A DNA stretch of 26,875 bases from Actinomycetes bacterium (GCA_021793115.1 JAJYTJ010000038.1:1-26875), one strand, 5' to 3'. Counted from the stretch's first letter, positions 8,312 through 20,486 are shown. Translations and numbers: made by a program. The notes: generated by a model from the sequence alone, not told the origin.

Positions 8312-9471
8312 TGCGCGTCCTCGCGGCGCTCTCCGGCGGCGTCGACTCGGCGGTGGCCGCGGCCCGCGCGCTCGACGCGGGGCACGACGTGGTGGGCGTC
8401 CACATGGCGCTGTCGCGCTCGCGGGCGCAGTTCCGCACGGGGTCGCGCGGCTGCTGCTCGATCGAGGACGCGGGCGACGCACGCCGGGCCGCCGACCGGC
8501 TCGGCATCCCGTTCTACGTGTGGGACCTGTCCGAGCGGTTCGAGGACACCGTCGTCGCCGACTTCCTCGCCGAGTACGCCGCGGGCCGCACGCCCAACCC
8601 GTGCGTCCGGTGCAACGAGCACATCAAGTTCGCCACGCTGCTGGACAAGGCGCTCGCGCTCGGCTTCGACGCGGTCTGCACCGGTCACTACGCGCGGATC
8701 GTCGAGAGCGACGACGGCCCGCGCGAGCTGCACCGGGCGGCGGACCCGGCGAAGGACCAGTCCTACGTGCTGGCCGTCATGGGCCCCGACCGGCTGGCGC
8801 GCGCGCTGTTCCCGCTGGGGGACGTGCCGTCCAAGGCGGCCACGCGGGCCGAGGCCGTCGCCCGCGGGCTGTCGATCGCGGCCAAGCCGGACTCGTACGA
8901 CATCTGCTTCGTCGCCGACGGGGACACCCGCGGGTTCCTGCGCGAGCGGCTCGGCTCGCGGCCGGGCGAGATCGTCGACTCGTCGGGGGCCGTCGTCGGG
9001 CAGCACGACGGCGCGTACGCCTACACCGTGGGTCAGCGGCGGGGGCTCGCGCTCGGCCGGCCGGCCGCGGACGGCCGCCCCCGGTACGTCCTGGCGATCG
9101 AGCCCGTGGCCAACCGCGTGGTCGTCGGGCCGGCCGACGAGCTGGCGGTCGGCACCCTGGTGGGCGAGGCGCCGGTGTGGTTCGGCGCGCCGCCGGCGGC
9201 CGGGATTCGGTGCGACGCCCAGGTGCGCGCGCACGGCGCGGCCGTGCCGGTGGTCGTGGAGCACGCGGACGACGAGCGGCTCGTCGTCGCGCTCGCCGAG
9301 GGGGCGGCCCTGCGGGGCGTGGCCGCGGGGCAGTCGGTGGTGCTCTACGCCGGGACGCGCGTGCTGGGCCAGGCGACGGTGCGCGCGACGACGGGGCGCG
9401 CGACGACGGGGCGCACGACGACGGGGCCGGCCGCCGCGGTCAGGGACGCCCGCGCGACGGTGCGCGCATGA
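8311..9471 (+). CDS. mnmA: tRNA-specific 2-thiouridylase MnmA
   Basis: Makes 2-thiouridine at wobble position 34 of Lys, Glu and Gln tRNAs, using persulfide sulfur from the desulfurase encoded just upstream. 386 residues. The ATP pyrophosphatase loop [11 protein letters not shown] is at 7-17; the catalytic cysteine pair is C101 in [12 protein letters not shown] and C199 in [15 protein letters not shown] (124-130), KDQSYVL (148-154) and YTVGQRRGL follow. The C-terminal beta-barrel domain ends near residue 355; the last about 30 residues are an unusual Arg/Thr/Gly tail ([14 protein letters not shown]) written by a 15-bp DNA repeat. ATG overlaps the iscS stop, and its own stop overlaps the next start (ATGA), so the three genes are translationally coupled. 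Confidence 0.96.
   Translation: MRVLAALSGGVDSAVAAARALDAGHDVVGVHMALSRSRAQFRTGSRGCCSIEDAGDARRAADRLGIPFYVWDLSERFEDTVVADFLAEYAAGRTPNPCVRCNEHIKFATLLDKALALGFDAVCTGHYARIVESDDGPRELHRAADPAKDQSYVLAVMGPDRLARALFPLGDVPSKAATRAEAVARGLSIAAKPDSYDICFVADGDTRGFLRERLGSRPGEIVDSSGAVVGQHDGAYAYTVGQRRGLALGRPAADGRPRYVLAIEPVANRVVVGPADELAVGTLVGEAPVWFGAPPAAGIRCDAQVRAHGAAVPVVVEHADDERLVVALAEGAALRGVAAGQSVVLYAGTRVLGQATVRATTGRATTGRTTTGPAAAVRDARATVRA
9382..9426 (+). repeat. three-copy 15-bp tandem repeat inside the mnmA 3' end
   Basis: Copies at 9382-9396, 9397-9411 and 9412-9426, unit CGCGCGACGACGGGG; the third has one A for G change. The unit is a multiple of three, so copy changes add or remove five residues without a frameshift. 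Confidence 0.9.
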
Positions 9472-10487
9472 CGGCCGTCACCGGCGCCGGGCCGTGGCCG
9501 GGGACGGACCCGCTCGAGGCGCAGGCGGCCGTGCTCGGCGACCTCGTCGACACCCCGGCGGGCGTCGAGGGACTGCCGTTCGCGGTGCTGCTCGTCGACC
9601 GGGGGCCGTGGGGCGAGGCCCTCGGACGATCGCTCGGGATGCTCGTCGACCTGCCGGCCGAGCTGGGCGTGCACGGCTGGCGGCTCACCGACCGCGCGGG
9701 CTCCGACCTGGAGCGAGCCCGCGCCTTCGCGCGCCAGGACGTCGACGCGCTCGCGGTGGCCGCGCACGGCTACGCCGGGCCGCTCGTCGTGCCGGTGCTC
9801 GGGCCCGTGAGCCTGGCCGCGCGCGTGGACCTGGCCCACGGCGACCGGGTGCTCGCCGAGCCGTCCGCCGTGCGCGACATGGCTGACTCGCTCGCGGCGG
9901 GCCTGGCCGAGTACCTGGCCGCCGTGGCGCGGGCGGTGCCCGGTGCCGTGCCGCGCGTGCTGCTGCACGAGCCGCTGCTGGCGCAGGCCGTGGCCGGCGT
10001 GGTCCCCACGTTCTCCGGCCGGAACCAGCTGCGCGCCATCCCGGGGCCCGTCGCGGCCGAGCGCCTCGGCGCCGTGGTGACGGGTGCCCGCGCGGCGGGC
10101 GCCACGACGGTGAGCCTGCACGTCGGCGGCGGCTGGGGCGTGCTGGGCGCCGCCCGGGCCGCGGGCGCCGACGCCGTCGGGCTGGAGGTCGGTGCCCTCC
10201 CGGAGCCGGGGTGGGAGCGCGTGGCCGCCGCCGTCGAGGGCGGGACGGCGCTGTGGGCGCAGCTGCCGCCCGCCAGCGGCACGCAGTGCGCGGGTCAGGA
10301 CCCGGCGGGTCACGCCGACGCGCTCGTCGCGCCGTGGCTCCGCCTGGGCCTGCCCGTCGACGCGCTGGCCGAGGTGGTGCTCGTCGCCGGCCGGCCGGAC
10401 CGGGCGTGGACGCCGGACGCCGCCCGGGGCGCGCTCGGCGACACGGTGCGGGCCGCGCGCGTGGTGACGGACCGCGCGCTGGGCTGA
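9468..10487 (+). CDS. MetE/cobalamin-independent methionine synthase-like protein (UROD/MetE superfamily)
   Basis: 339 residues, about the size of the C-terminal half of MetE. It occupies the slot held in mycobacteria by Rv3015c, between the mnmA/iscS genes and ligA. Recognisable barrel features: [15 protein letters not shown] (106-120), [11 protein letters not shown] (165-175), [13 protein letters not shown] (212-224) and ALWAQLPP (261-268). Functional MetE carries a zinc-binding H-x-C pair in this barrel; here the corresponding stretch reads H218-V-G220, so at least one zinc ligand appears to be missing and methyltransfer is doubtful. ATG overlaps the mnmA stop (ATGA). Its conserved coupling to mnmA suggests a role tied to tRNA thiolation or sulfur metabolism, but no activity can be assigned. 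Confidence 0.75.
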   Translation: MTAVTGAGPWPGTDPLEAQAAVLGDLVDTPAGVEGLPFAVLLVDRGPWGEALGRSLGMLVDLPAELGVHGWRLTDRAGSDLERARAFARQDVDALAVAAHGYAGPLVVPVLGPVSLAARVDLAHGDRVLAEPSAVRDMADSLAAGLAEYLAAVARAVPGAVPRVLLHEPLLAQAVAGVVPTFSGRNQLRAIPGPVAAERLGAVVTGARAAGATTVSLHVGGGWGVLGAARAAGADAVGLEVGALPEPGWERVAAAVEGGTALWAQLPPASGTQCAGQDPAGHADALVAPWLRLGLPVDALAEVVLVAGRPDRAWTPDAARGALGDTVRAARVVTDRALG

Positions 10488-10494
10488 GCGCGGG

Positions 10495-14738
<4,244 letters not shown>

Positions 14739-14743
14739 CCGGG

Positions 14744-14749
14744 CACAAT
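14744..14749 (+). promoter_or_regulatory. candidate -10 (CACAAT) for the tandem GNAT gene
   Basis: CACAAT begins 6 nt after the ligA stop and ends 6 nt before GTG 14756. The same CACAATGG string occurs before glgX. Confidence 0.45.
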
Positions 14750-14755
14750 GGCGGC

Positions 14756-16006
14756 GTGGTTGCCATCCGGGTGGCACGGCCGGACGACGTCGTCGCGGTC
14801 GGCGCACTGACCGCCGAGGCATACGTCGCGGACGGTCTGCTGGCGGACGACGACGACTACGCCGCGGAGCTGCGGGACGCGCAGCGCCGCGCCGACGAGG
14901 CCGTGCTGCTCGTCGCGACGGCGCCGACGCCGGACGGTCGCGAGGCGACGGTCGGCACCATCACCGTCGCACCCTACGGCTCGTCCTACGCGGAGGTGGC
15001 CGAGCCGGGCGAGGTCGAGCTGCGGATGCTCGCGGTCGCGCCCGAGGCACGGCACCAGGGCGTCGCGGCCCGGCTCATGCGGGCCGCGCAGCGGGAGGCC
15101 CTCACGCTCGGGGCGCGGCGACTGGTGCTCTCGACCCAGGACGCGATGGCCGCGGCGCAGCGCCTGTACGACCGGCTGGGGTTCGTGCGCGAGCCCGAGC
15201 GGGACTGGGGCCACGAGGTGGTGCACCTGCGCGTGTTCACGTGGACCCCGCCCGAGGCGCCGGGGATGCTCGTCGAGGCCGCCACGTGGCCTCCGGTGCG
15301 GACGGTGATCACCGACGACGGCTGGCGGTGCGGCATCTCGGCCGGGTTCACGCGGCGCGCGAACTCGGCGCTGCCGGTGGGACGCCCGGGCGACCTCGCA
15401 CAGGCGATCGCCCGCATGGAGGCGGTGTACGCGGACGCGGGCCTCGCCCCGACCGTCCGCGCCGGCAGCGGTGCGCCTGCCGGGCTCGTCGAGGCCCTGC
15501 TGGCCCGGGGGTACGCCGAGCGGGCACGCACCGACGTCATGGTGCGCCCGGTGGCCGAGGACCTCGCGCCCGTCGGGCCGTCGCGCGCCGCGCCGGCGTG
15601 GCGCGGCCACGTCCACGCCGCCGACGAGCCGGATGACGTGTGGCTGCGCGCCTTCCTGGGGGTCAAGGAGGGCGCGGACCGGGCGGAGGTCGCCCGGAGC
15701 ATCCTCACCGGCGCGCCCGCGACGTACCTCACGGCCACCGCCGACGGCGAGGCCGTCGGGACGCTGCGGGTCGCGTACGCCGAGCAGTGGGCGGGCCTGT
15801 CGTGCCTCGCCGTGGCTCCCGGCGCCCGGCGCCGCGGGCTGGGCCGTGCGCTGACCCACGAGGGGCTCGCGCTTGCGGCGCGTCATGCGGCGCACCGTGC
15901 GTTCCTCCAGGTCGAGGTCACGAACGCGGTCGCCGCCGGGCTCTACGCCGATCTGGGCTTCGTGCTCGCCGACGGCTACGCGTACCTGGTGGGAGGCGGG
16001 CGATGA
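14756..16006 (+). CDS. tandem-GNAT acetyltransferase
   Basis: 416 residues containing two acetyltransferase folds. The first (1-160) has the acetyl-CoA loop LAVAPEARHQGVAARLM (92-108) and AAAQRLYDRLGFVRE (132-146). The second module begins near 170 with the WRCGISAGFTRRANSALPVG stretch (190-209) typical of a family of two-domain actinobacterial GNATs, and has its own loop [17 protein letters not shown] (351-367) and EVTNAVAAGLYADLGF (387-402). The acceptor molecule is unknown. GTG start at 14756, 17 nt after the ligA stop, with CACAAT 6 nt upstream. Its stop overlaps the start of the following oxidoreductase (ATGA), so the two proteins are probably made together and may act on the same substrate. 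Confidence 0.88.
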   Translation: MVAIRVARPDDVVAVGALTAEAYVADGLLADDDDYAAELRDAQRRADEAVLLVATAPTPDGREATVGTITVAPYGSSYAEVAEPGEVELRMLAVAPEARHQGVAARLMRAAQREALTLGARRLVLSTQDAMAAAQRLYDRLGFVREPERDWGHEVVHLRVFTWTPPEAPGMLVEAATWPPVRTVITDDGWRCGISAGFTRRANSALPVGRPGDLAQAIARMEAVYADAGLAPTVRAGSGAPAGLVEALLARGYAERARTDVMVRPVAEDLAPVGPSRAAPAWRGHVHAADEPDDVWLRAFLGVKEGADRAEVARSILTGAPATYLTATADGEAVGTLRVAYAEQWAGLSCLAVAPGARRRGLGRALTHEGLALAARHAAHRAFLQVEVTNAVAAGLYADLGFVLADGYAYLVGGGR

Positions 16007-17178
16007 CGGCACGGCTCGGGGTGGGGATGGTGGGGTACGCCTTCATGGGCGCCGCGCACTCCCAGGCGTGGCGCACCGCGTACCGGTTCTTCGACCTGCC
16101 GCTGACGCCGCACATGGCCGTGCTCGGCGGGCGCACGCCGGACGCGGTGCGGGCGGCGGCGGAGCGCCTGGGGTGGGCGGACGTCGAGACCGACTGGCGC
16201 CGCCTCGTCGTGCGCGACGACGTGGACCTGGTGGACATCGGCACGCCCGGCGACACGCACGCCGAGATCGCGATCGCGGCGCTCGAGGCCGGCAAGCACG
16301 TGCTGTGCGAGAAACCCCTCGCCAACACGGTCGAGCAGGCGGCGGCCATGGCCGCTGCGGCCGCCGCGCACCCGGACCTCGTCGCGATGACGGGGTTCAG
16401 CTACCGACGCATGCCGGCGATCCAGCTGGCGCGCCGCCTGGTGGAGCAGGGTCGGATCGGCACGGTGCGGCACGTGCGGGCGCAGTACCTGCAGGACTGG
16501 CTCGCCGACCCGCGGGCGCCGTGGGTGTGGCGGGTCGACCGGGAGCGGGCGGGCTCCGGCGCGCTCGGTGACATCGGGGCGCACGTGGTGGACCTCGCGC
16601 AGTTCGTCACCGGGCAGAGCCTGCTGGGGGTCTCGGCGATGACGGAGACGTTCGTCTCCGAGCGGCCCGTGCCGTCCGCGCTGCACGGGCTCGGCGGCAC
16701 GGTCACGGCGGACAGCGCGATGCGTCCGGTGACGGTCGACGACGCGGCGGCGTTCCTCGGCCGGCTCTCGGGCGGCGCGATGGCCGTGTTCGAGGCGACT
16801 CGCTTCGCCTGGGGGCGCCGCAACCAGATCCGGCTGGAGGTCAACGGTTCGTCGGGCTCGTTGGCGTTCGACCTCGAGGACATGAACGCACTGTCGTTCT
16901 TCGACGCCGACGAGCCGGCCGAGACCGCTGGCTTCCGGCGCATCGACGTGACCCAGCCCGGGCACCCGTACGGCGGCTCGTGGTGGCCCGCCGGGCACGC
17001 GCTCGGGTACGAGCACGCCTTCACCCACCAGGTGGTCGACCTCGTCCGAGGCATCGCCGCCCACGAGCACCCGGCGCCGACGTTCGTCGACGGGCTCCAG
17101 GTGCAGCTGGTGCTGGCGGCGGTGGAACGTTCCGCGGCCGACGAGAGCCGGTGGACGCCGGTGGAGGTCCCGGCCTGA
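16003..17178 (+). CDS. Gfo/Idh/MocA family oxidoreductase
   Basis: NAD(P)-dependent dehydrogenase of sugars, inositols or amino sugars; the substrate is not evident. 391 residues. Rossmann motif GMVGYAFMGAAHS (8-20), DLVDIGTPGDTHAEIA (75-90), the E103-K104-P105 signature in HVLCEKPLAN, and the catalytic-domain motif GDIGAHVVDLAQF (189-201) with H194. The PYGGSWWPAGHALGYEHAF region near the C-terminus is common in sugar-dehydrogenase members of the family. It overlaps the tandem GNAT by 4 bp, a link suggestive of sugar-amine or carbohydrate modification (inference). No transporter or regulator is adjacent. Confidence 0.93.
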   Translation: MTARLGVGMVGYAFMGAAHSQAWRTAYRFFDLPLTPHMAVLGGRTPDAVRAAAERLGWADVETDWRRLVVRDDVDLVDIGTPGDTHAEIAIAALEAGKHVLCEKPLANTVEQAAAMAAAAAAHPDLVAMTGFSYRRMPAIQLARRLVEQGRIGTVRHVRAQYLQDWLADPRAPWVWRVDRERAGSGALGDIGAHVVDLAQFVTGQSLLGVSAMTETFVSERPVPSALHGLGGTVTADSAMRPVTVDDAAAFLGRLSGGAMAVFEATRFAWGRRNQIRLEVNGSSGSLAFDLEDMNALSFFDADEPAETAGFRRIDVTQPGHPYGGSWWPAGHALGYEHAFTHQVVDLVRGIAAHEHPAPTFVDGLQVQLVLAAVERSAADESRWTPVEVPA

Positions 17179-17220
17179 AGCGGTCGACGGCCGAGCCGCG
17201 GTCCGACGGCCGGGCCGCTC

Positions 17221-17284
17221 GCGCCGACCGGGCCGCTCGCGCCGACCGGGCCGCTCGCGCCGACCGGGCCGCTCGCGCCGACCG
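17221..17284 (+). repeat. 18-bp tandem repeat after the oxidoreductase gene
   Basis: Three perfect copies of GCGCCGACCGGGCCGCTC at 17221-17238, 17239-17256 and 17257-17274, a partial fourth at 17275-17284, and a degenerate copy just before (17205-17220). Each copy carries the semi-palindromic core GACCGGGCC. Confidence 0.92.
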
Positions 17285-17341
17285 CGGCGCCCGTAGGCGC
17301 TCCACGCGCCGGGTCGCAGGGTGACGGGCCGCTGCTGCGCG

Positions 17342-17347
17342 GATACT
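17342..17347 (+). promoter_or_regulatory. candidate -10 (GATACT) for the CpaE-like gene
   Basis: GATACT ends 7 nt before GTG 17355; the spacer GGCGGGC gives at most a weak Shine-Dalgarno. Confidence 0.45.
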
Positions 17348-17354
17348 GGCGGGC

Positions 17355-17768
17355 GTGATCTCGGTGTCGGCGGCGGAGCGGCTCGCCCGTGCGGGGCTCG
17401 TGTGGCGTCCGGCCGCGGGCGACAGGTTCACTCTCCGCTCGGCCGAGCTGATGGGCCAGGTCTTCACGATCAGCGACATGGTGGTCGAGCCGCACGAGTA
17501 CCCGAGCGGCACGGTGCTCGGATTCAACGGCACGACCGAGTGGGCGTTGGACTCGGTGCAGCAGGACGACGCGCTGTGGCTGCCGCGCGAGGACCAGTTG
17601 CGTGACCTGCTCGGTGGCTCGTTCCGGAGCCTCGCGCGCTCGACGACCGGGCGTTTCGAGGTGCTCGTCGAGGTGCCGGGGCGGCCGGAGCAGGTGTTCG
17701 GCTCCGACAACCCGGCGGACGCCTACGCGGAGGCCCTGCTCGCGCTCCTCGCCGTCGCCACGAGCTGA
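17355..17768 (+). CDS. conserved small actinobacterial protein (often labelled pilus assembly protein CpaE)
   Basis: 137 residues. The sequence (ERLARAGLVWRPAAGDRF at 8-25, VFTISDMVVEPHE at 36-48, GFNGTTEWALDSV at 56-68, ALWLPREDQLRDLLGG at 73-88) matches a conserved actinobacterial family that databases commonly name CpaE. It lacks the P-loop ATPase and receiver domains of true CpaE (about 400-600 residues), and no pilus gene is nearby, so that name is unsafe. It looks soluble, without signal peptide or membrane segment. GTG start after GATACT. A convergent neighbour, the HNH endonuclease, ends 70 bp downstream, with an inverted repeat between them. Function unknown. Confidence 0.8.
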   Translation: MISVSAAERLARAGLVWRPAAGDRFTLRSAELMGQVFTISDMVVEPHEYPSGTVLGFNGTTEWALDSVQQDDALWLPREDQLRDLLGGSFRSLARSTTGRFEVLVEVPGRPEQVFGSDNPADAYAEALLALLAVATS

Positions 17769-17770
17769 CC

Positions 17771-17811
17771 CCGGGGCGCCAGTGCCGCATGCGCGAGTCC
17801 GGGCGCCCCGG
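17771..17811. terminator. inverted repeat between convergent genes, candidate bidirectional terminator
   Basis: A perfect 10-bp stem, CCGGGGCGCC at 17771-17780 and GGCGCCCCGG at 17802-17811, with a 21-nt loop. It begins 2 nt after the CpaE-like stop and lies 28 bp from the HNH gene stop. There is no T-run, as is common in GC-rich actinobacteria. Confidence 0.5.
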
Positions 17812-17838
17812 CTCGGCGCCGTTCCGGACGACCCCGGG

Positions 17839-19887
17839 TCAGAAGGGCGGTTCGTCGGGGTAGGCCGCGGTCACCTTCGGGCGTTGAGCGAGTCGTTGCG
17901 TGCGCCCCTGGTCGCCGGGGGTGACGCGGTAGGCCAGGCCTGCGGGTGTGTGCCACTCGAAGACGCCGGGAGCGGTCTGGGTCAGCGTGAAGCCGCCGTC
18001 GGTCTTCAACCGGTGGCAGCGCCGGGACAGGGGGCCGAGGTTGTCGGCCCTCGTGCGGCCCGGGGTGGGTGAGCCGTTGGCGGGCGTGCCGTGGTACTCG
18101 GTGGTGTGGTCGAGGTCGCAGTGGTCGGCGGGCACGGAGCAGCCAGGGCCGGCGCAGACCCGGTCGCGCGCTTGGACGTGGTCGGCGAGCGCCGCGGGTG
18201 GTCGGTAGCGGGCGCGCCCGACGTCGAGGACGGCGCCGGTCAACGGGTCGGTGACGATGCGGCGCCAGACCCCCTGAGCCGCCAGGGCGCGAGCCTGCTC
18301 GGCGGGGATGGGACCGAGACCGGCCAGCTCGGCCGGCTGCTCGTCGAGCCCCATCAGAGTGGACAGCGCCACGGTGACGTCGATGCGGATGCTGGGAATC
18401 CGGACTCCGGGAGCCCGCTGCCGGGCCGGTCCCCGCGCCGAGACCGGGTCAGTGCCCTGGTCGGATTCCCGGTCGCGCCCCTGGTCGGTCTCCAGGGGGG
18501 TCTCGGAATCGGGCTCCTGGTCGGGCCCCTGGTCGGGCCCCTGGTCGGTCGCCAGGTAGGTCTCGGGGCCGGTCTCCTGGTCGGGCTGTCGGTGTGGCTC
18601 TCGGCCGATGATCGGGTCCGGTCCGTGTCCGTGTCCGTGGTCGGCGGCCCGGTCCCGCTTGTGCCCGAGGCCGTGGTCGGCGGCCCGGTCCGGCTTTCGC
18701 GCACCGCCCTCGTCGCGGCCGCCGACGGTGGCGGCCGACCCGGCCAACAGGGCCTGCCCGGTGGCGAGGTCGGTGAGGGTGTCGGCGCGCAGCTGGTCCA
18801 GCGTGCGGGGGTCGCCGACGGCACGGGCGCTGCGGGCGGTGGCCTCCAGGGTGGCGTCGACGCGGGCGGCGTCGGCGGCCGGCAGCACGGCCCAGAGACC
18901 GGCCATCCCGTCCGGGAGGCGGCGCGGGTGGCACACGTGCCGGGAGGCGATCGCGCGGGGGAGTCGCAGGGCGGCGTCCTCCGGGTCGGTGGTGAGCAGC
19001 GCTCGGTCGATGTCGGCGGCGAGCTGGGTGGGCGTGCGCAGCGCGGCCTCGGGCAGCACCGCCTGCTGCACCGGCCACGACAGCTGGTAGGGCCGGTCGT
19101 GCAGGCGATCGGTGAGGACCCGCAGCTTGGGCGTGTCGACCAGCCCCTCGCGGACGGCGTCGGCGACGGGCATCAGGCCGCCCTGCAGGGCGCGTCCGTC
19201 GCGCACCAGCCGGTGGGCGGCCGGCCGGGACCACCCCAACCGCATCGCCAGCTCGTCGCCCGCGACGCACGTGCGGCTGGGCGCGGGGGACTGCCAGTGC
19301 GGGTTCATCGACGCGCGCCGTGACAGCACGCCAGCGGTGAGGGCCGCGCCGAGATGCGCCCAGGCGGCGAGGCGTTCCCACGCCGCGACCGCCTCCACCA
19401 GGGCCGCGTCGTCCAGCGGCCCGTCGCCGGGGCCGGCCGGGTTCAGCAGCTCCGGGTCCAAGAGCTCGAGCACCGCGGCCAGCCCGGGCCCGGGCTCCAG
19501 CCGTTCCAGGAGCGATGCGGCGCTCCAGCGATCCAGCGCCGAGTGCGGTCCACCCGCGGGCACCGCTGCGGCGGAGTCCTCGCCACCGAGCTGCTCGTCG
19601 CCGCGGTTCCGGCCTGCCGCATCCGCGCCGGCCGGGCTCGCGACTGGCATTGCGTCGGCCGGGCCCGCGAGCGGCAGCGTGCTGGCCGGGCTAGCCAGCA
19701 GCGCGTCGGACGGGCCCGCGGGCGGCAGCGTGCCGGCCGGTGAGAGGGGGACGCCCGAGGTCATCGCGTCAGGAACCCACCAGTCGTCGACCTGTGGGTC
19801 GTCGCCCAGGATCAGCCAGACGTCGGAACGCGGCTCGTCCGCGAGCAGCACAGCGCCCTCGTCGCCCGAGACCCCAGATGCGAACAT
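17839..19887 (-). CDS. DUF222-HNH endonuclease (13E12-type)
   Basis: 682 residues: a low-complexity N-terminus (about 40-120), a DUF222 region (about 125-380, e.g. [18 protein letters not shown] and [18 protein letters not shown]), a long Asp/Gln/Gly/His-rich linker (about 395-490), a second conserved part (about 495-570), and a C-terminal HNH nuclease: zinc cysteines C578 and C583, DLDHTTEY with H594, [13 protein letters not shown] (616-628) with C624-H625. The family includes the mycobacterial 13E12 REP proteins, widespread, multicopy and presumed DNA nucleases. ATG at 19887 is preferred to an upstream start at 20043, because the extra 52 residues come from a GC-rich repeat and because TAGGGT plus an SOS box sit directly before it. 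The box suggests DNA-damage induction. Confidence 0.9.
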   Translation of the reverse strand: MFASGVSGDEGAVLLADEPRSDVWLILGDDPQVDDWWVPDAMTSGVPLSPAGTLPPAGPSDALLASPASTLPLAGPADAMPVASPAGADAAGRNRGDEQLGGEDSAAAVPAGGPHSALDRWSAASLLERLEPGPGLAAVLELLDPELLNPAGPGDGPLDDAALVEAVAAWERLAAWAHLGAALTAGVLSRRASMNPHWQSPAPSRTCVAGDELAMRLGWSRPAAHRLVRDGRALQGGLMPVADAVREGLVDTPKLRVLTDRLHDRPYQLSWPVQQAVLPEAALRTPTQLAADIDRALLTTDPEDAALRLPRAIASRHVCHPRRLPDGMAGLWAVLPAADAARVDATLEATARSARAVGDPRTLDQLRADTLTDLATGQALLAGSAATVGGRDEGGARKPDRAADHGLGHKRDRAADHGHGHGPDPIIGREPHRQPDQETGPETYLATDQGPDQGPDQEPDSETPLETDQGRDRESDQGTDPVSARGPARQRAPGVRIPSIRIDVTVALSTLMGLDEQPAELAGLGPIPAEQARALAAQGVWRRIVTDPLTGAVLDVGRARYRPPAALADHVQARDRVCAGPGCSVPADHCDLDHTTEYHGTPANGSPTPGRTRADNLGPLSRRCHRLKTDGGFTLTQTAPGVFEWHTPAGLAYRVTPGDQGRTQRLAQRPKVTAAYPDEPPF
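18481..18600 (-). repeat. imperfect repeats encoding the HNH protein linker
   Basis: About 60-bp imperfect duplication plus a 12-bp unit (cctggtcgggcc, 18517-18528 and 18529-18540) coding for a [12 protein letters not shown]-rich linker at residues about 430-470. All changes keep the frame. Confidence 0.7.
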
Positions 19888-19894
19888 GTGTTCG
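19881..19894 (-). promoter_or_regulatory. LexA/SOS box over the start codon of the HNH endonuclease gene
   Basis: CGAAC-ATGT-GTTCG on the plus strand, a perfect match to the CGAAC-N4-GTTCG LexA site of Gram-positive bacteria. It covers the ATG (19885-19887) and fills the gap up to the -10 TAGGGT at 19895-19900. LexA binding here would cover the predicted transcription start. Confidence 0.8.
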
Positions 19895-19900
19895 ACCCTA
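19895..19900 (-). promoter_or_regulatory. candidate -10 (TAGGGT) for the HNH endonuclease gene
   Basis: TAGGGT on the minus strand, immediately next to the SOS box and 7 nt before the ATG at 19887. Confidence 0.5.
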
Positions 19901-20020
19901 TGCCCACCCACCGACACGGCAGCCCCGGCCGCGCCGGGGGCCCGGGAGGGACCCGACCCGGGTGCCGCCCGCCCGGCGCGGGCGCCGGAGCCCCCACCGG
20001 AGCCCGCCGGGCCACCAGAG

Positions 20021-20104
20021 GCCGCCGGAGCGCCGGGCCCCACCAGAGGCCGCCGGAGCGCCGGGCCCCACCAGAGTCCGCCGGAGCGCCGGGCCCCGCC
20101 AGTG
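20021..20104 (+). repeat. 28-bp tandem repeat, three copies, upstream of gatC
   Basis: Copies at 20021-20048, 20049-20076 and 20077-20104, starting GCCGCCGGAGCGCCGGGCCC. Copies 1 and 2 are identical; copy 3 differs at a few bases. More degenerate repeats (GCCCGGCCGGACCCCGCC-like) follow to about 20160. Confidence 0.9.
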
Positions 20105-20174
20105 CCGCGCCGGAGCCCGGCCGGACCCCGCCAGTGCCCGGCCGGACCCCGCCGGAGCCCGGCTACCGCGTCAC

Positions 20175-20180
20175 TAGACT
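20175..20180 (+). promoter_or_regulatory. candidate -10 (TAGACT) for leaderless gatC
   Basis: TAGACT ends 6 nt before the gatC ATG; the spacer CGCCCC has no Shine-Dalgarno. The same hexamer is placed before tetR. Confidence 0.55.
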
Positions 20181-20186
20181 CGCCCC

Positions 20187-20486
20187 ATGTCCACCCCCTG
20201 GCGCGACGAGGTCGCGCGCGTGGCAGGCCTGGCCCGGATCGACCTCAAGCCCGACGAGCTCGACCGGCTCGCCGGCGAGCTGGAGGTCATCGTCCAGTCC
20301 GTCGCGCGCGTGAGCGAGGTCGCCACGCCCGACGTCCCGGCCACCAGCCACCCGCTGCCGCTGATCAACGTGTTCCGGGCCGACGAGCCGGAGGCGCCCC
20401 TCGACCGGGACGAGGTCCTGGCCATGGCGCCGGCGCACGAGGACGGCAAGTTCCTCGTCCCGCAGATCCTCGGGGAGGACGCATGA
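20187..20486 (+). CDS. gatC: aspartyl/glutamyl-tRNA amidotransferase subunit C
   Basis: Small subunit that stabilises GatA and wraps the GatCAB complex, which converts Glu-tRNA(Gln) and Asp-tRNA(Asn) to the correct amide forms. 99 residues, standard length. Typical sequence: [20 protein letters not shown] near the start, [11 protein letters not shown] in the middle, [12 protein letters not shown] at the C-terminus. ATG follows TAGACT by 6 nt. Its stop overlaps the gatA start (ATGA), and GGGGAGG near its end serves gatA. Confidence 0.96.
   Translation: MSTPWRDEVARVAGLARIDLKPDELDRLAGELEVIVQSVARVSEVATPDVPATSHPLPLINVFRADEPEAPLDRDEVLAMAPAHEDGKFLVPQILGEDA

Larger units (their letters stand above)
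17179..17354. other. intergenic stretch with GC-rich repeats
   Basis: No gene is supported here. It holds the 18-bp tandem repeat described separately and the -10-like GATACT before the next gene. All open frames across it translate as simple repeats (ADRAAR or PVGASG). Confidence 0.6.
19888..20186. other. divergent intergenic region between HNH gene and gatC
   Basis: About 300 bp without a supported gene. It holds the SOS box and TAGGGT of the HNH gene at one end, the TAGACT of gatC at the other, and between them a 28-bp tandem repeat and shorter CCGGACCCCGCC-type repeats. Open frames across it are low-complexity Pro/Gly/Arg translations. Confidence 0.7.

Noticed and set aside
17124..17133. 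Palindrome GGAACGTTCC considered as a second regulatory box
   Set aside because: It lies inside the oxidoreductase coding sequence and does not match the CGAAC-N4-GTTCG spacing.
17221..17284. 18-bp repeats considered as a CRISPR array
   Set aside because: The units are directly adjacent with no spacers, and no cas genes are present.
19888..20043. Upstream start of the HNH endonuclease at 20043
   Set aside because: The additional 52 residues are Gly/Ala/Pro translation of GC-rich repeats, and the promoter and SOS box lie inside that stretch.
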